A DNA stretch of 64,000 nucleotides from Vibrio vulnificus NBRC 15645 = ATCC 27562 (GCF_002224265.1 NZ_CP012881.1:1116001-1180000), one strand, 5' to 3'; shown: positions 28,975-39,437, counted from the stretch's first letter. A program made the numbers and translations. Notes: a model not told the origin generated them from the sequence alone.

Positions 28975-29757
28975 ATGCGACGATATTTACTGCTGATTTT
29001 CACCTTGTTTTCTGTTGCGAGTTACGCGGCACCAAAGTCGGATCTTTGGCCATATTGGCAACCATCCGACGAACAAAGCACCATCAAAGTATCCCATCAA
29101 GCTTGGCAAACACTGCTCGATCGCTATTTGATTCGCCAAGGAGAAAATACACTTTTTCGCTATGCACAAGTGTCGACACAAGACCATCAGACCCTTAAGC
29201 AATACCTTACTACGCTGGCTAAGCAAAATCCGCTGATACTCAACCGCGCAGAGCAATATGCCTATTGGGTGAATCTCTACAATGCAATCACGGTTGATCT
29301 TATCCTCGACAATTATCCGCTCACGTCTATTACCAAGTTAGGTGGCTTGTTTAGCTTTGGACCGTGGAATGAAGAAGTCATCACCATCAATAGCAAGCCA
29401 TTAACGCTCAACGACATCGAACATCGTATTTTGCGCCCGATCTGGAATGATCCACGCACCCATTATGCGGTCAACTGCGCCAGCCTAGGTTGTCCTAATC
29501 TGCAACCGCAAGCCTTTACAGCCGATAACACACCGGCTTTGCTCGACGCGGCAGCGAAAGAGTTTATCAATAGTGCCAAAGGCGTATCACGACAAGGTAA
29601 TAAAGCGCAGCTCTCTTCCATATACGATTGGTTTGCGGATGATTTTGGTGGAAAAGCGGGATTATTTTCCCACATTGGCCGCTATGCGCCACAGTATCAA
29701 GATTTTTCTGGTCAAATCGAGTACGACTATGACTGGAATCTCAACCAAGCCCAATAA
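28975..29757 (+). CDS. DUF547-domain periplasmic protein
   Basis: A 260-residue exported protein. It has a signal peptide (MRRYLLLIFTLFSVASYAAP, cleavage near Ala18-Ala) and then a DUF547 domain with the family's AYWVNLYNAITVDLILDNYP, then the strings LTLNDIEHRILRPIW and HYAVNCASLGCPNL. Conserved Cys, His and Glu residues hint at a cysteine-protease-like fold, but no function is established. The ATG at 28975 has GAGGA nine bases upstream; a longer frame from 28951 would break the signal peptide. It stands alone between leuD and djlA and has its own terminator. Confidence 0.78.
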   Translation: MRRYLLLIFTLFSVASYAAPKSDLWPYWQPSDEQSTIKVSHQAWQTLLDRYLIRQGENTLFRYAQVSTQDHQTLKQYLTTLAKQNPLILNRAEQYAYWVNLYNAITVDLILDNYPLTSITKLGGLFSFGPWNEEVITINSKPLTLNDIEHRILRPIWNDPRTHYAVNCASLGCPNLQPQAFTADNTPALLDAAAKEFINSAKGVSRQGNKAQLSSIYDWFADDFGGKAGLFSHIGRYAPQYQDFSGQIEYDYDWNLNQAQ

Positions 29758-29761
29758 ACGC

Positions 29762-29792
29762 AGAAAGGCCGAAATACGGCCTTTCTCTCTTT
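29762..29792 (+). terminator. Terminator of the DUF547 gene
   Basis: AGAAAGGCCG pairs with CGGCCTTTCT around AAATA, followed by a T-rich tail. Confidence 0.85.
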
Positions 29793-29802
29793 ACATGAAT
29801 GA

Positions 29803-29836
29803 GAAAAAACAGGCGATCTCATCGTCCTGTTTTTTT
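29803..29836 (-). terminator. Bidirectional terminator after djlA
   Basis: AAAAAACAGG pairs with CCTGTTTTTT with a loop of about 12 bases. It is A-rich on one side and T-rich on the other, so it can stop djlA transcripts coming from the right and serve as a second barrier for the DUF547 gene. Confidence 0.8.
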
Positions 29837-29841
29837 GTTGG

Positions 29842-30705
29842 TTACTTGAAGCCTTTTTCTTTTTTAATAAGATCGTAAGCACTTTGAATTTCTTGCGATT
29901 TTTCTTTCGCCATATTCATCATTTCTGGCGGTAGACCTTTTGCCATCAATTTATCAGGGTGGTGCTCATTCATTAACTTACGATATGCGCGCTTCACCTC
30001 TTTGCCATCGGCATTGGCGTCAATGCCCAAGATCTTATAGGCATCCGCGAGACGGTCAGTTTGCGACGCTTGCTGCCAGCCACCGTGAGAAGATGAGTGA
30101 TGAGATTGATACTGTTGTCCCCCAAATCCGCCCTGACGTTGGAAACGAAATGCCGCTTCTTGCATCTGCAAACGACGCTCGAGCTGTTCAGACGAAAATC
30201 CTAAACCTCGCGCAATCTTGTGCAATACATTTCGTTCACTTGGATGCACATCGCCATCGGCAAAAGCCGCAGAGATCTGTAATTCCAAAAAGAACTGCAA
30301 TAAATCAAAACGGCCACTAGTGGCAATTTTGACTCTCTCTAAGACTTGTTCCAGAGGGAAATCACGTTCTTTACCTTCACGAAACGCATCTTGCGCTGCT
30401 CTGCGCTGTTCGCCATGCAAGCTCATTCGATCCATCATTGCACTGGCAAGTTGGATCTCTTCCTTGGTGACTTGGCCTTTTGCTTTAGCCACATGTCCCA
30501 TAACAGCAAAAGCGGACTTAAAAAACTCCTCTTGTCGCTGAGCTTGACTTGGCCCTTGGCCAAAACCTGCGGTTTTAAAGCCCGCTTGACTCAAGCGTCG
30601 TGCTTTGTCGAATTGGTGACCAATAAATAAACCGAACAGTGCCCCAAACACCCCGCCGAACAAAAAACCAAAAAAGGCACCAAGAATTTTGCCAAAAATC
30701 TGCAT
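29842..30705 (-). CDS. djlA: DnaJ-like membrane co-chaperone DjlA
   Basis: A 287-residue inner-membrane protein that stimulates DnaK. It has an N-terminal glycine-rich membrane segment (about 5-30, GAFFGFLFGGVFGALFGLFIG), a TerB-like middle domain (about 55-190) and a C-terminal J domain (about 218-285) with the HPD triad in MNEHHPDKLMAKG. The TM segment and J domain order are unique to DjlA. It is divergent from lptD, as in E. coli. In E. coli it takes part in RcsC envelope signalling. Confidence 0.95.
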   Translation of the reverse strand: MQIFGKILGAFFGFLFGGVFGALFGLFIGHQFDKARRLSQAGFKTAGFGQGPSQAQRQEEFFKSAFAVMGHVAKAKGQVTKEEIQLASAMMDRMSLHGEQRRAAQDAFREGKERDFPLEQVLERVKIATSGRFDLLQFFLELQISAAFADGDVHPSERNVLHKIARGLGFSSEQLERRLQMQEAAFRFQRQGGFGGQQYQSHHSSSHGGWQQASQTDRLADAYKILGIDANADGKEVKRAYRKLMNEHHPDKLMAKGLPPEMMNMAKEKSQEIQSAYDLIKKEKGFK

Positions 30706-30852
30706 TTGTGAGTTCTCTATCTATGAATTTTTCCCGTCATTGACGGTCATATAGTGCTGGAAGCACGGATTTCCTTTATGATAAGGCAATCATTTTTTCA
30801 CCATGGCCATCATAGAGCCATCGAGCAGCAGTGACATAGGATAGTTCCTTTA

Positions 30853-33183
30853 ATGCAACATTTCTCCCGGACATTTTTAGCGGCTTCAATTGCCACCGCT
30901 CTGTTTGCCCCCTACGCTCAAGCTGAAGCGATATTAAACAACAGTGTGCAGGAAATGCCCACTACTGATCAATGCTTGGTCGACGCTGAAAAAAATGATG
31001 CGAATGCTGAAATCGTGATTCAAGCGGATAACCTGCAAGCCATCAATGGTGACAAAGCCATTTACTCGGGCGATGTTGAAGTCACTCAAGGCAACAAAAA
31101 AATTACGGCAGAATCGGTCACCTTGCATCAACAAGAAAACATTGTTGTGGCAGAAGGTAATGTCACTTTCAATGATGGCGAAGTCAAAGCAAGCTCTAGC
31201 AAAGTCACCAATAATATGACGTCAGAGACCTTCTCGCTAGAAAATACTGAATATCAGTTTCTTTGCCAGCAAGGACGAGGCCAAGCGGCCTACATCGCAA
31301 AAACAGGCCAAGCGGTTTACGAATTAGAAGATGGCTCTATCACCTCTTGTCCTGCGGATGACAACGCATGGCGTCTGGTCGCATCGAGTATTGAAGTGGA
31401 TCAAAATGAAGAAACCGCAACCTTTTACCACCCACGGTTTGAAGTGCTCGACGTACCGGTTTTTTATGCTCCCTACCTCACTCTACCGATCGGCAACACT
31501 CGTAAAACGGGTTTTCTTTTTCCATCAGTGAACTATGGTTCTAGCGATGGTTTAGAAATCGAAGTTCCTTTCTACTGGAACATTGCACCCAATTACGATT
31601 TAACGCTCACTACACTCTACATGCAACAGCGTGGGGTGAAGCAAGATGCAGACTTCCGCTATCTAAGCGATGGCTGGGGTTCTGGTGAACTCAAAGGTGA
31701 ATACTTACCTGGGGATGAAAAATACAACGATGAAGATCGTTGGGGTTATCAGTACAAACATGATGGCATCATCAATAAGCAGTGGTTGGTTTCTCTCGAC
31801 TACTCTCAAGTCAGTGACATCGATTACTTCCGCGATTTGAGCTCCGATCTAGGTAACCGAGAAGACGGCCAATTGATGCAACAAGGCAAAGTGGCTTACC
31901 GTTCCGATTTTTGGGATATGTCGCTGCAAGTGCGAGACTTCCAAATCTTATTGCAAGATAACAATCAACCTTATCGACTACTGCCGCAGGTGAAGTTCAA
32001 CTTTTACACTCCACTGCTTGGTAATTACCTCAACTTTGACGTTAAAAGTGAGTTAACACAATTTGATATTCAAGATGCTTCGAAACCGAATGCACTGCGT
32101 GCGCACGTCGAGCCTGGGTTAACCATTCCCCTCTCAACCAGTTGGGCGACATGGACGACCGAAGCACGCCTTTTAGCCACCTACTATCAGCAAGATCTTG
32201 ATAGATTAACCGACCCAACACTAAAGTCTCAGTTGGATGAAACCGTTGCGCGTGTCATTCCTGAATACCGCTCTCATGCTCGTATTTATCTTGAGCGTGA
32301 AGCGAAACTCTTTGAAGGCTACACGCAAAGTTTGGAGCCACAAATTCAGTACCTCTATGTACCAGAAGAAGAACAGGGCAATATCTACAACTACGATACG
32401 ACGCTGCTACAAACCGATTATTACGGCCTCTTCCGCAGTCGTAAGTACAGTAGTATCGACAAAATCGCCGCAGCAAACCAACTGAGTTATGGTGCCAGCA
32501 CTCGCTTCTTTGACGATGAGTACAAGGAGCGCTTGAACATCTCTTTCGGTCAAATTTACTACATTGACAAGAAAACCAAATTGACAGGTAACCAAGAAGA
32601 AACGTCAAACTATTCCTCTTGGGCCGTAGAGACCGATTTCAACTACGAAGACTTTTTGTTCTATCACGGTGGGATCCAATACGACATCGATCTCAATGCG
32701 ATGCAGTTGGCCAACAGCACCTTGGAATATCAGTTTACCGATGGCTTTGTTCAAGGTAATTATCGCTATGTCACCAAAGATTACATCGAAGATACCATCA
32801 GCTTTGATGAGTTAGACAAGATTACCCGCAAAGGAATTTCGCAAGCGGGGATTGTCGGAGCCTACAACATTAACCGCCATTGGTCTGCAAGCGGTCAGTA
32901 TTATTACGATTTGACCGAAGAGATCGACTTGGAATGGATGGCCAGTTTGCGATACCAATCAGATTGTTGGTATATCGGTTTTACTTACACCAACCAATTA
33001 GTGAAATGGCGCAATGACGTGGTCGGTGGGGATAATAACAATCCGGTCTACGATACCAACATCAGCGTAAACTTTGGCATTCAAGGTTTTGCAACCAAGA
33101 ATAAAGCAGAAACCGCTGCAAAAGAATTGGATAGCACAGATAACGCGATTACCTACGGTCGCCCTTTCTATCTGAATAATTAG
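30853..33183 (+). CDS. lptD: LPS assembly outer membrane protein LptD
   Basis: The 776-residue beta-barrel that inserts LPS into the outer leaflet with LptE. It has a signal peptide (about 1-24, ending AQAEA), an N-terminal jellyroll OstA domain (about 50-165) that receives LPS from LptA, and a C-terminal barrel ending RPFYLNN. Cys residues are at 41, 138, 166 and 705 only. E. coli LptD pairs Cys31-724 and 173-725 with an adjacent CysCys near the C-terminus; here there is one C-terminal Cys and an extra N-terminal one. It begins the lptD-surA-pdxA-rsmA-apaG-apaH cluster. Confidence 0.95.
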   Translation: MQHFSRTFLAASIATALFAPYAQAEAILNNSVQEMPTTDQCLVDAEKNDANAEIVIQADNLQAINGDKAIYSGDVEVTQGNKKITAESVTLHQQENIVVAEGNVTFNDGEVKASSSKVTNNMTSETFSLENTEYQFLCQQGRGQAAYIAKTGQAVYELEDGSITSCPADDNAWRLVASSIEVDQNEETATFYHPRFEVLDVPVFYAPYLTLPIGNTRKTGFLFPSVNYGSSDGLEIEVPFYWNIAPNYDLTLTTLYMQQRGVKQDADFRYLSDGWGSGELKGEYLPGDEKYNDEDRWGYQYKHDGIINKQWLVSLDYSQVSDIDYFRDLSSDLGNREDGQLMQQGKVAYRSDFWDMSLQVRDFQILLQDNNQPYRLLPQVKFNFYTPLLGNYLNFDVKSELTQFDIQDASKPNALRAHVEPGLTIPLSTSWATWTTEARLLATYYQQDLDRLTDPTLKSQLDETVARVIPEYRSHARIYLEREAKLFEGYTQSLEPQIQYLYVPEEEQGNIYNYDTTLLQTDYYGLFRSRKYSSIDKIAAANQLSYGASTRFFDDEYKERLNISFGQIYYIDKKTKLTGNQEETSNYSSWAVETDFNYEDFLFYHGGIQYDIDLNAMQLANSTLEYQFTDGFVQGNYRYVTKDYIEDTISFDELDKITRKGISQAGIVGAYNINRHWSASGQYYYDLTEEIDLEWMASLRYQSDCWYIGFTYTNQLVKWRNDVVGGDNNNPVYDTNISVNFGIQGFATKNKAETAAKELDSTDNAITYGRPFYLNN

Positions 33184-33233
33184 TACTTTTGATGACCTTA
33201 TCGAAAGAGACAAAACGTTATATGGATTACAAA

Positions 33234-34520
33234 ATGAACATTTGGAAAACCCTTTTACTTGGCATGCTGGTCACTGGCAGCGCCGTTTCTGCTCCTGTTG
33301 AGCTAGATAAGGTCGCCGTGATCGTCAACGATGGTGTGATCTTACAAAGTGATATTGATACCGCGACCAAAACCTTGCGCGCTAACGCGAAAAAAAGCGG
33401 ACAAGCCCTACCCGATGCTGACGTGCTAAACGAACAAATCGTCGATAAATTGATCATCGATACACTGCAAACACAAGAAGCCGACCGCATTGGCGTGCGC
33501 ATTGATGATACACGTCTCAATCAAGCAATTGAGGAAATCGCACGCAACAATAATCAAACCATCGACGAACTCTCGACGGCCATTGCCAGCGAAGGGGTGA
33601 GTTACGCAGAGTTTCGCGAACAAATTCGTAAAGAGATGGCGGCATCTGAAGCACGAAATGCCTTGGTGAGACGTCGTATCAATATTTTGCCGGCAGAAGT
33701 GGATAACCTCGCTGAACTGCTATCGAAAGAAACCAACGCTAGCGTTGAGTATCGTATTGGCCACATTCAGTTGCGTTTTACTGATGGGCAAGACAAATCG
33801 GCCTTGGAAGCACAAGCGAAAGAGCTAGTTGAAAAGCTCAAGCAAGGGGCTGATTTCAGCACCATGGCTTACACTTATTCCAAAGGACCAAAAGCACTGC
33901 AAGGCGGTGATTGGGGTTGGATGCGTAAAGAAGAGATGCCAACCATTTTTGCTGACCAAATCAAGATGCAAAATAAAGGCAGCATCATTGGTCCATTCCG
34001 CAGTGGTGTTGGTTTTCATATTTTAAAAATTGAAGACGTAAAAGGGTTGGAAACCGTTGCGGTCACTGAGGTGAATGCACGACACATTCTGTTAAAACCA
34101 ACGGTCATTTTGAGCGATGAAGGTGCTCAGCGCGAACTGAATGAGTTTATCCGTCGAATTCGCGCAGGTGAAGCAACCTTTGGTGAGTTGGCGCAGCAAT
34201 ACAGCCAAGACCCAGGTTCCGCAGCACAAGACGGTGAGTTGGGCTATCAAACACCCGACCTCTATGTGCCCGAGTTTAAGCACCAAGTTGAAACATTGCC
34301 GGTAGGAACCATCAGTGAACCCTTTAAGACCGTGCATGGCTGGCATATTGTTGAAGTGCTTGACCGCCGTGAAGTCGACCGCACCGACTCTGCGATGAAA
34401 AATAAGGCCTATCGCATCCTCTTTAATCGTAAATTCAACGAGGAAGTCGGCGCTTGGATGCAAGAGCTTCGAGCAGGTGCGTTTGTCGAAATCATCAACG
34501 AGGAAGAAAACGATGGTTAA
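33234..34520 (+). CDS. surA: Periplasmic chaperone and peptidyl-prolyl isomerase SurA
   Basis: A 428-residue chaperone for outer-membrane proteins, the same length as E. coli SurA. It has a signal peptide ([20 protein letters not shown]), an N-terminal chaperone domain (about 25-170) and two parvulin domains (about 175-280, with [14 protein letters not shown], and 285-390, with [10 protein letters not shown] and [11 protein letters not shown]). ATG 33234 aligns with the E. coli start MKNWKTLLLG; an ATG at 33222 and a TTG at 33189 are in frame but less likely. The pdxA start overlaps its stop, so translation is coupled. Confidence 0.95.
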   Translation: MNIWKTLLLGMLVTGSAVSAPVELDKVAVIVNDGVILQSDIDTATKTLRANAKKSGQALPDADVLNEQIVDKLIIDTLQTQEADRIGVRIDDTRLNQAIEEIARNNNQTIDELSTAIASEGVSYAEFREQIRKEMAASEARNALVRRRINILPAEVDNLAELLSKETNASVEYRIGHIQLRFTDGQDKSALEAQAKELVEKLKQGADFSTMAYTYSKGPKALQGGDWGWMRKEEMPTIFADQIKMQNKGSIIGPFRSGVGFHILKIEDVKGLETVAVTEVNARHILLKPTVILSDEGAQRELNEFIRRIRAGEATFGELAQQYSQDPGSAAQDGELGYQTPDLYVPEFKHQVETLPVGTISEPFKTVHGWHIVEVLDRREVDRTDSAMKNKAYRILFNRKFNEEVGAWMQELRAGAFVEIINEEENDG

Positions 34521-35499
34521 ACGCTTAGTGGTGACAGCTGGAGAACCCGCTGGCATTGGTCCCGATCTTGTTCTCGCTTTATCAAAAGAGCATTGGCCAC
34601 ACCAGTTAGTGGTGTGTGCAGATAAAAAAATGCTCGCCCAACGTGCAGAGCAATTGGGGATTAACGTTACCCTGCTTGATTATGATGCTTCAACTGCCCC
34701 CTCCCCCCAACAAGCGGGGACATTAGTGGTCGAGCATATCGATATGCCGAGCACTTGTGTGGCAGGGCAGCTCAATGAAGAGAATGGTCATTATGTATTA
34801 AAAACGCTGGAAAGAGCCGCTTTAGGCTGTATGAAAAGCGAATTTGATGCTATTGTCACCGGCCCTGTTCACAAGGGGGTGATTAACCGAGCTGGGGTTG
34901 CTTTTAGCGGCCATACCGAGTTTTTTGCCGAGCTATCAAACACGCCTCTTGTGGTCATGATGTTAGCCACCGAAGGCTTAAGAGTAGCGCTTGTCACGAC
35001 ACATATTCCATTGGCGTATGTGTCGAAAGCGGTCACTGCAGAGCGATTGCAGAAGATCATCGATATTTTGCATCGCGACTTAGTAGAAAAATTCGCCATT
35101 GCCGAGCCTAAGATTTACGTGTGTGGACTAAACCCGCACGCAGGAGAGGACGGATGCTTAGGCCGTGAAGAGATTGAAACCATCACGCCGACGCTGGAAA
35201 AAATTCGTCAAGAAAAAGGAATCCATCTGCTAGGCCCATTGCCAGCAGACACCATTTTCAATGAAAAATATTTAAACGATGCCGATGCTGTTCTAGGAAT
35301 GTATCACGACCAAGTCTTGCCTGTGTTGAAATACAAGGGATTTGGTCAGTCGGTCAACATTACTCTTGGTCTACCCTTTATAAGAACATCGGTAGATCAC
35401 GGAACTGCACTCGATTTAGCCGGGACTGGCCAAGCGGATACAGGGAGCTTCCGAACAGCACTTCAGCATGCGATAGAACTGGTAGAGAAAAAACAATGA
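34513..35499 (+). CDS. pdxA: 4-hydroxythreonine-4-phosphate dehydrogenase
   Basis: NAD-dependent enzyme of pyridoxal 5'-phosphate synthesis. The 328-residue protein has [18 protein letters not shown] at the start, the metal-binding [11 protein letters not shown] region and [11 protein letters not shown], and the C-terminal [20 protein letters not shown]. The ATG at 34513 overlaps the surA stop in ATGGTTAA, with AGGAAG upstream; the ORF extends 12 codons to the left without support. Its stop overlaps the start of rsmA. Confidence 0.96.
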   Translation: MVKRLVVTAGEPAGIGPDLVLALSKEHWPHQLVVCADKKMLAQRAEQLGINVTLLDYDASTAPSPQQAGTLVVEHIDMPSTCVAGQLNEENGHYVLKTLERAALGCMKSEFDAIVTGPVHKGVINRAGVAFSGHTEFFAELSNTPLVVMMLATEGLRVALVTTHIPLAYVSKAVTAERLQKIIDILHRDLVEKFAIAEPKIYVCGLNPHAGEDGCLGREEIETITPTLEKIRQEKGIHLLGPLPADTIFNEKYLNDADAVLGMYHDQVLPVLKYKGFGQSVNITLGLPFIRTSVDHGTALDLAGTGQADTGSFRTALQHAIELVEKKQ

Positions 35500-36302
35500 G
35501 AAATGATGTCCATATGGGGCACAAAGCGCGTAAACGCTTTGGTCAGAACTTCCTTAACGATCCATACATTATTGATGGTATCGTCTCGGCCATTAACCCA
35601 AGACCGGGACAAAACCTGGTTGAAATCGGTCCTGGTTTAGGCGCGATTACCGAGCCAGTTGGCCGCGAAGTGGACAAATTCACCGTTATCGAACTTGACC
35701 GAGATTTGGCGGAGCGCCTTCGTACTCATCCAGAATTGGCAGACAAACTGACGATTCATGAAGGGGATGCGATGCGTTTTGATTTCACTCAATTAGTGAA
35801 ACCAAACAATAAGTTACGTATTTTTGGCAACCTGCCTTACAACATTTCAACACCGCTGATGTTCCACCTATTTGAATTTCATAAAGACATTCAAGACATG
35901 CACTTTATGTTGCAAAAAGAAGTGGTGAACCGCCTTGCTGCAGGTCCGGGTAGCAAAGCCTATGGTCGTCTAACGGTGATGGCACAATACTACTGTAAAG
36001 TGGTACCCGTGTTGGAAGTACCACCAACCGCCTTTGTACCACCACCGAAAGTCGACTCAGCAGTGGTTCGCCTCGTTCCTTACGAGACCTTACCTCACCC
36101 AGCAAATAACCTACAATGGCTAGAACGCGTCTGCCGCGAAGGCTTTAACCAACGCCGCAAAACCGTGCGTAACTGTTATAAGTCGCTGATGAGTGAGCAA
36201 GTTCTTGAAGAACTCGGGGTAAACCCTGGCATGCGTCCAGAGAATCTGACGCTGCAGCAATTTGTGGCGATGGCAAACTGGCTGGATGCTAACCATAAAT
36301 AA
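35496..36302 (+). CDS. rsmA: 16S rRNA dimethyladenosine transferase
   Basis: RsmA (KsgA) dimethylates two adjacent adenines (A1518 and A1519 in E. coli numbering) near the 3' end of 16S rRNA as a late step of small-subunit assembly. The 268-residue protein has the substrate start [12 protein letters not shown], the SAM motif [11 protein letters not shown], the acidic [12 protein letters not shown] and the catalytic [14 protein letters not shown] at 35496 shares bases with the pdxA stop. The family is well conserved, and the gene order matches E. coli. Confidence 0.97.
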   Translation: MRNDVHMGHKARKRFGQNFLNDPYIIDGIVSAINPRPGQNLVEIGPGLGAITEPVGREVDKFTVIELDRDLAERLRTHPELADKLTIHEGDAMRFDFTQLVKPNNKLRIFGNLPYNISTPLMFHLFEFHKDIQDMHFMLQKEVVNRLAAGPGSKAYGRLTVMAQYYCKVVPVLEVPPTAFVPPPKVDSAVVRLVPYETLPHPANNLQWLERVCREGFNQRRKTVRNCYKSLMSEQVLEELGVNPGMRPENLTLQQFVAMANWLDANHK

Positions 36303-36361
36303 ATCTATCGGTATGAGAGTGAGCATAGACTCACTCTCTGCTTTTCCAACACGGAGTCAGC

Positions 36362-36742
36362 ATGGACGTATCTCAACCCCGTATCCAAATTCAAGTTCAC
36401 ACCAAATACGTCGAAGAACAATCCAATCCTGAACTTGCTCGCTATATCTTCGCTTACATCATTACCATTAAAAACCACAGTTCAGAGAGCGTGCAACTGC
36501 TTAGTCGACGTTGGTTGATCACCGATGCCAATGGCAAACAGATCTCTGTCGAAGGCGATGGCGTCGTCGGCCAACAACCGTTTATCGACGCTGGTGATGA
36601 GTACACTTACAGCAGTGGCACCGCATTAGACACCCCAGTTGGCGTCATGCAAGGTCAATACATCATGCACGACGCTCAAGGCAAAGAATTTGTCGTCGAA
36701 ATTGAACCTTTCCGCCTCGCGGTTCCCAACATTCTTAACTGA
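36362..36742 (+). CDS. apaG: ApaG protein
   Basis: A 126-residue protein of the ApaG/DUF525 family, a small beta-sandwich (fibronectin-type III-like) fold. Visible features are [20 protein letters not shown] and the conserved GEGVVGQQP-like stretch ([20 protein letters not shown]). The function in bacteria is not settled; it is always coupled with apaH. A GGAG lies five bases before the ATG, and apaH follows after 14 bases. Confidence 0.93.
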   Translation: MDVSQPRIQIQVHTKYVEEQSNPELARYIFAYIITIKNHSSESVQLLSRRWLITDANGKQISVEGDGVVGQQPFIDAGDEYTYSSGTALDTPVGVMQGQYIMHDAQGKEFVVEIEPFRLAVPNILN

Positions 36743-36756
36743 TTTGAGGCAATAAT

Positions 36757-37566
36757 TTGGCAAACTATATTGTTGGAGACATCCAAGGCTGTTTTGATGA
36801 ATTGATGCTGCTATTAGCGCAGTGCCAGTTCGATAAAAACCAGGATACACTCTGGGTCGCTGGTGATTTGGTCGCGCGCGGACCAAAGTCATTAGAAACA
36901 CTGAGATTTATCAAATCACTCGGCAACAGTGCCAAAGTGGTTCTGGGTAACCACGATCTCCATCTCATTGCCGTATCTCTGGGGATTCGCAATAACAAAG
37001 CCAAAGACAAAACAGCGCCAATTTTTGCAAGTGAAGATGGTAATGAACTCCTCCACTGGCTGCGCCAGCAACCGCTTCTTGCAGAACATCCCAAATTTGT
37101 CGTTTGCCACGCAGGCATCTCGCCTCAATGGGATCTTGCGACAGCACGTTTGTGTGCCGAGGAAGTAGAAAGCCTGCTGCGCAGCGAAAATTACCGCTGG
37201 CTGATTGAGAACATGTACTGTAACCAACCCGATCTCTGGCAGGACAATCTCTCCGGCTTGGATCGCTACCGTTACATCATCAATGCCTTTACACGCATGC
37301 GATTTTGCTTTGCCGATGGGCGTTTGGATATGGATTGCAAACTGCCACCATCAGAAGTAAAAGAGAGCGAACTGATGCCTTGGTTTGCACTGCCACAGCG
37401 TCGATCACTTGAGAAACCCGTTTTATTTGGTCATTGGGCGGCTTTAGAAGGCTATATCAGCGAAGAAGTAATTGGACTAGATACAGGCTGCGTTTGGAAT
37501 GGCAGCCTGACTATGATCCGCTGGGAAGACAAACAAGTATTTAGTCAGAAGGCACTAGAAAACTAG
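36757..37566 (+). CDS. apaH: Bis(5'-nucleosyl)-tetraphosphatase, symmetrical
   Basis: Hydrolyses Ap4A and related dinucleotides to ADP and also removes Np4 RNA caps in E. coli. The 269-residue phosphoesterase has the metallophosphatase motifs YIVGDIQGCFDEL, WVAGDLVARGP and LGNHDLHL, with a C-terminal FGHWAALEG. The start codon is TTG at 36757, with TGAGG (36745-36749) seven bases before it; this fits the family start MA-Y-GD-GC. Its stop falls in an 8-bp tandem repeat shared with the folA 3' end. It converges on folA. Confidence 0.95.
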   Translation: MANYIVGDIQGCFDELMLLLAQCQFDKNQDTLWVAGDLVARGPKSLETLRFIKSLGNSAKVVLGNHDLHLIAVSLGIRNNKAKDKTAPIFASEDGNELLHWLRQQPLLAEHPKFVVCHAGISPQWDLATARLCAEEVESLLRSENYRWLIENMYCNQPDLWQDNLSGLDRYRYIINAFTRMRFCFADGRLDMDCKLPPSEVKESELMPWFALPQRRSLEKPVLFGHWAALEGYISEEVIGLDTGCVWNGSLTMIRWEDKQVFSQKALEN

Positions 37567-37599
37567 CAAACTAGCAAACTAGCAAACTAGCAAACTAGC
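37560..37599. repeat. Five tandem copies of an 8-bp unit between apaH and folA
   Basis: The unit AAACTAGC is repeated exactly five times (37560, 37568, 37576, 37584, 37592). Each has CTAG, so each gives a TAG stop on both strands. The first holds the apaH stop, and the last holds the folA stop (37595-37597). Because the unit is not a multiple of three, stops occur in every frame. Confidence 0.95.
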
Positions 37600-38083
37600 A
37601 ATTCTCTCTTTCTAAAATAACAAAATCCATCGCGTAGCCATTTTTCTCATCAGCAGAATAATGTTCGCGATGGCTCTCATACCATTGCTCCCCCCAATCA
37701 GGAAACTGAGTATCACCATCAATAGTGGCATCGATAAACGTCAGATAAAGTTTGTCTGCTTTTGGTAAACACTCAGCGTAAATTGAACCGCCACCGATGA
37801 TCATCACTTCATCCACATTCCCCGCTAACGCTAAGGCATGCGCAATCGAGTTGGCCATAGTGACCCCCTCAATAACCAAGCTTTCGTCACGACTAATCAC
37901 TATATTCAATCGCCCTGGCAACGGACGTCCGATCGAATCATACGTTTTACGCCCCATCACGACCGGTTTCCCCATCGTGCAGCGTTTGAACCAAGCAAAA
38001 TCTGCGGGAAGATGCCAAGGCATCTGGTTATCTTTACCAATGATTCTTTGCTTTGCCATCGCGGCAATCATACTGATGATCAT
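37595..38083 (-). CDS. folA: Dihydrofolate reductase
   Basis: Reduces dihydrofolate to tetrahydrofolate with NADPH and is the target of trimethoprim. The 162-residue protein is close to the E. coli length (159). It shows IAAMAKQRIIGKDNQMPWHL with the Met20-type loop, Asp27-type acidic residue at LPADFAWFK, the GRKTYDSIGRPLPGR nucleotide-binding motif and VMIIGGGSIYAECL. It converges with apaH; their stops lie 29 bases apart in a short tandem repeat. No resistance-associated change can be judged. Confidence 0.97.
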   Translation of the reverse strand: MIISMIAAMAKQRIIGKDNQMPWHLPADFAWFKRCTMGKPVVMGRKTYDSIGRPLPGRLNIVISRDESLVIEGVTMANSIAHALALAGNVDEVMIIGGGSIYAECLPKADKLYLTFIDATIDGDTQFPDWGEQWYESHREHYSADEKNGYAMDFVILERENC

Positions 38084-38092
38084 CTCTCTTCC

Positions 38093-38557
38093 TTACACTA
38101 TTGGTCTGCGGCGGTAGAATAACAGCCCAGGAACGGCAAGGCCAACCGCCAGTCCCGCAATGATGAACATCGCTTTTAAAAAGTTTTCCATACAAACCGC
38201 CACCAACTCTGGGGTATAGCCAAGATGATTGATCTCCACCATTGCGATCATGGCTTTAAAAGTGAATACGCCGGGAACCATTGGAATCAATGCAGCGACA
38301 GTAAACACCTTCGGGTGCGCCAACAAACGCCGTGACCAGTACACACCAATCATCCCGACTAACGTAGCCGCAAAAAACGTCGCCCATTCAATCGGAATGC
38401 CAAATTTCATCATTAAATATCGACTGCCATGACCAATGGCACCGCCGAGCGCACAATAAATTAACGCTCTCGGTGGCACATTGAACACCAATGCAAACCC
38501 AACCGCAGGAATCGCGGCAAAAAACATATCGTTGAGTAAACCGACTAGCAATTCCAT
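38093..38557 (-). CDS. yjjB: Split ThrE-type exporter, YjjB-like subunit
   Basis: A hydrophobic protein of about 154 residues with five or so membrane segments, strongly like E. coli YjjB (DMFFAAIPAVGFALVFNVPP and GHGSRYLMMKFG patterns, AHPKVFTVAALIPMVPG). YjjP and YjjB together form the two halves of a ThrE-like transporter; E. coli YjjPB has been linked to succinate export. I chose ATG 38557, which overlaps the yjjP stop in TAATG and implies coupling. ATG 38569 and TTG 38575 are in-frame alternatives, and the true start is uncertain. Confidence 0.85.
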   Translation of the reverse strand: MELLVGLLNDMFFAAIPAVGFALVFNVPPRALIYCALGGAIGHGSRYLMMKFGIPIEWATFFAATLVGMIGVYWSRRLLAHPKVFTVAALIPMVPGVFTFKAMIAMVEINHLGYTPELVAVCMENFLKAMFIIAGLAVGLAVPGLLFYRRRPIV

Positions 38558-39324
38558 TAGCTCGACCATCCCCAAATACCCGTTACACTCATCGCCGCGA
38601 CAATCCCTAAGCTGGTCGCCAACGTCAGTAAACTCGCCATAACGAAGCGAGCAATACCCATATTGATATGGCCTTTCAGCATATCTGCAACCGAGTTAAT
38701 CAATGGGAAACCAGGAACCAGCATTAACACAGAAGATGCCATCACCACCGTCGGCAAGTTGCCAATTTCAAGAATGACCGCTTGTGCAGAGATAAGGGTG
38801 GTCACAAACGCCGTTGCGGCAAAGTTCAAGAGTGGGTTGAAATGACGATGTCCGATTTCTTGACGAACGATCATGCCGCAAGCCGAAGCCAAAAATGTCA
38901 TCGCAAACACGGCCCAATCTCCCCCCGCTAAACGAGCAAAAGAGGCGCAAGAGAGGCCGATCATAAACACCACTAACCAGCGGTTGTAACGCTCTGGACT
39001 GATATTATTCAGTTTTCTCTGAGCCATCATCGGATCAAGCATCCCTTTTTCCATCATGATGCAAATCCGCTGAATTTCGGTGACCGCTTTCATATTGATA
39101 CCACGATCGACGCAGCTGCGCGTGGTGGTAATGCAGTGACCATCCATCACAGTGGTGACAACCAATGCGTTGGCAGAGAGCGCCACTTCGACTTCACTGA
39201 CGCCAGATGCAATACCAATGCGGCGCATAATATCGCCCACCAAGGTACTTTCCGCTCCATGCGCTAATAACATCTGCCCCGCTTGTGCGACCAGCCGAGA
39301 GATGGCTCGCTGTGTTGATGCCAT
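38557..39324 (-). CDS. yjjP: Split ThrE-type exporter, YjjP-like subunit
   Basis: A 255-residue protein with a soluble N-terminal part (about 1-115, RAISRLVAQAGQMLLAHGAE, EVEVALSANALVVTT) and a C-terminal set of about five membrane segments. It matches the E. coli YjjP/ThrE N-terminal half. The N-terminal part resembles a hydrolase-like amphipathic domain of ThrE. The next gene, yjjB, starts within its stop codon, so the two subunits are made together. The substrate here may be an amino acid or a C4 acid such as succinate. Confidence 0.85.
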   Translation of the reverse strand: MASTQRAISRLVAQAGQMLLAHGAESTLVGDIMRRIGIASGVSEVEVALSANALVVTTVMDGHCITTTRSCVDRGINMKAVTEIQRICIMMEKGMLDPMMAQRKLNNISPERYNRWLVVFMIGLSCASFARLAGGDWAVFAMTFLASACGMIVRQEIGHRHFNPLLNFAATAFVTTLISAQAVILEIGNLPTVVMASSVLMLVPGFPLINSVADMLKGHINMGIARFVMASLLTLATSLGIVAAMSVTGIWGWSS

Positions 39325-39437
39325 AACAACTTCCTAATTCCTTTTAATCGGACCTGTTAATTGAAACAAAAGGCAAAAGCGCCTCGAAAAACAAATATTC
39401 TGCCCGAAAAAAATCGGACTAAACATGATTTAGATGC

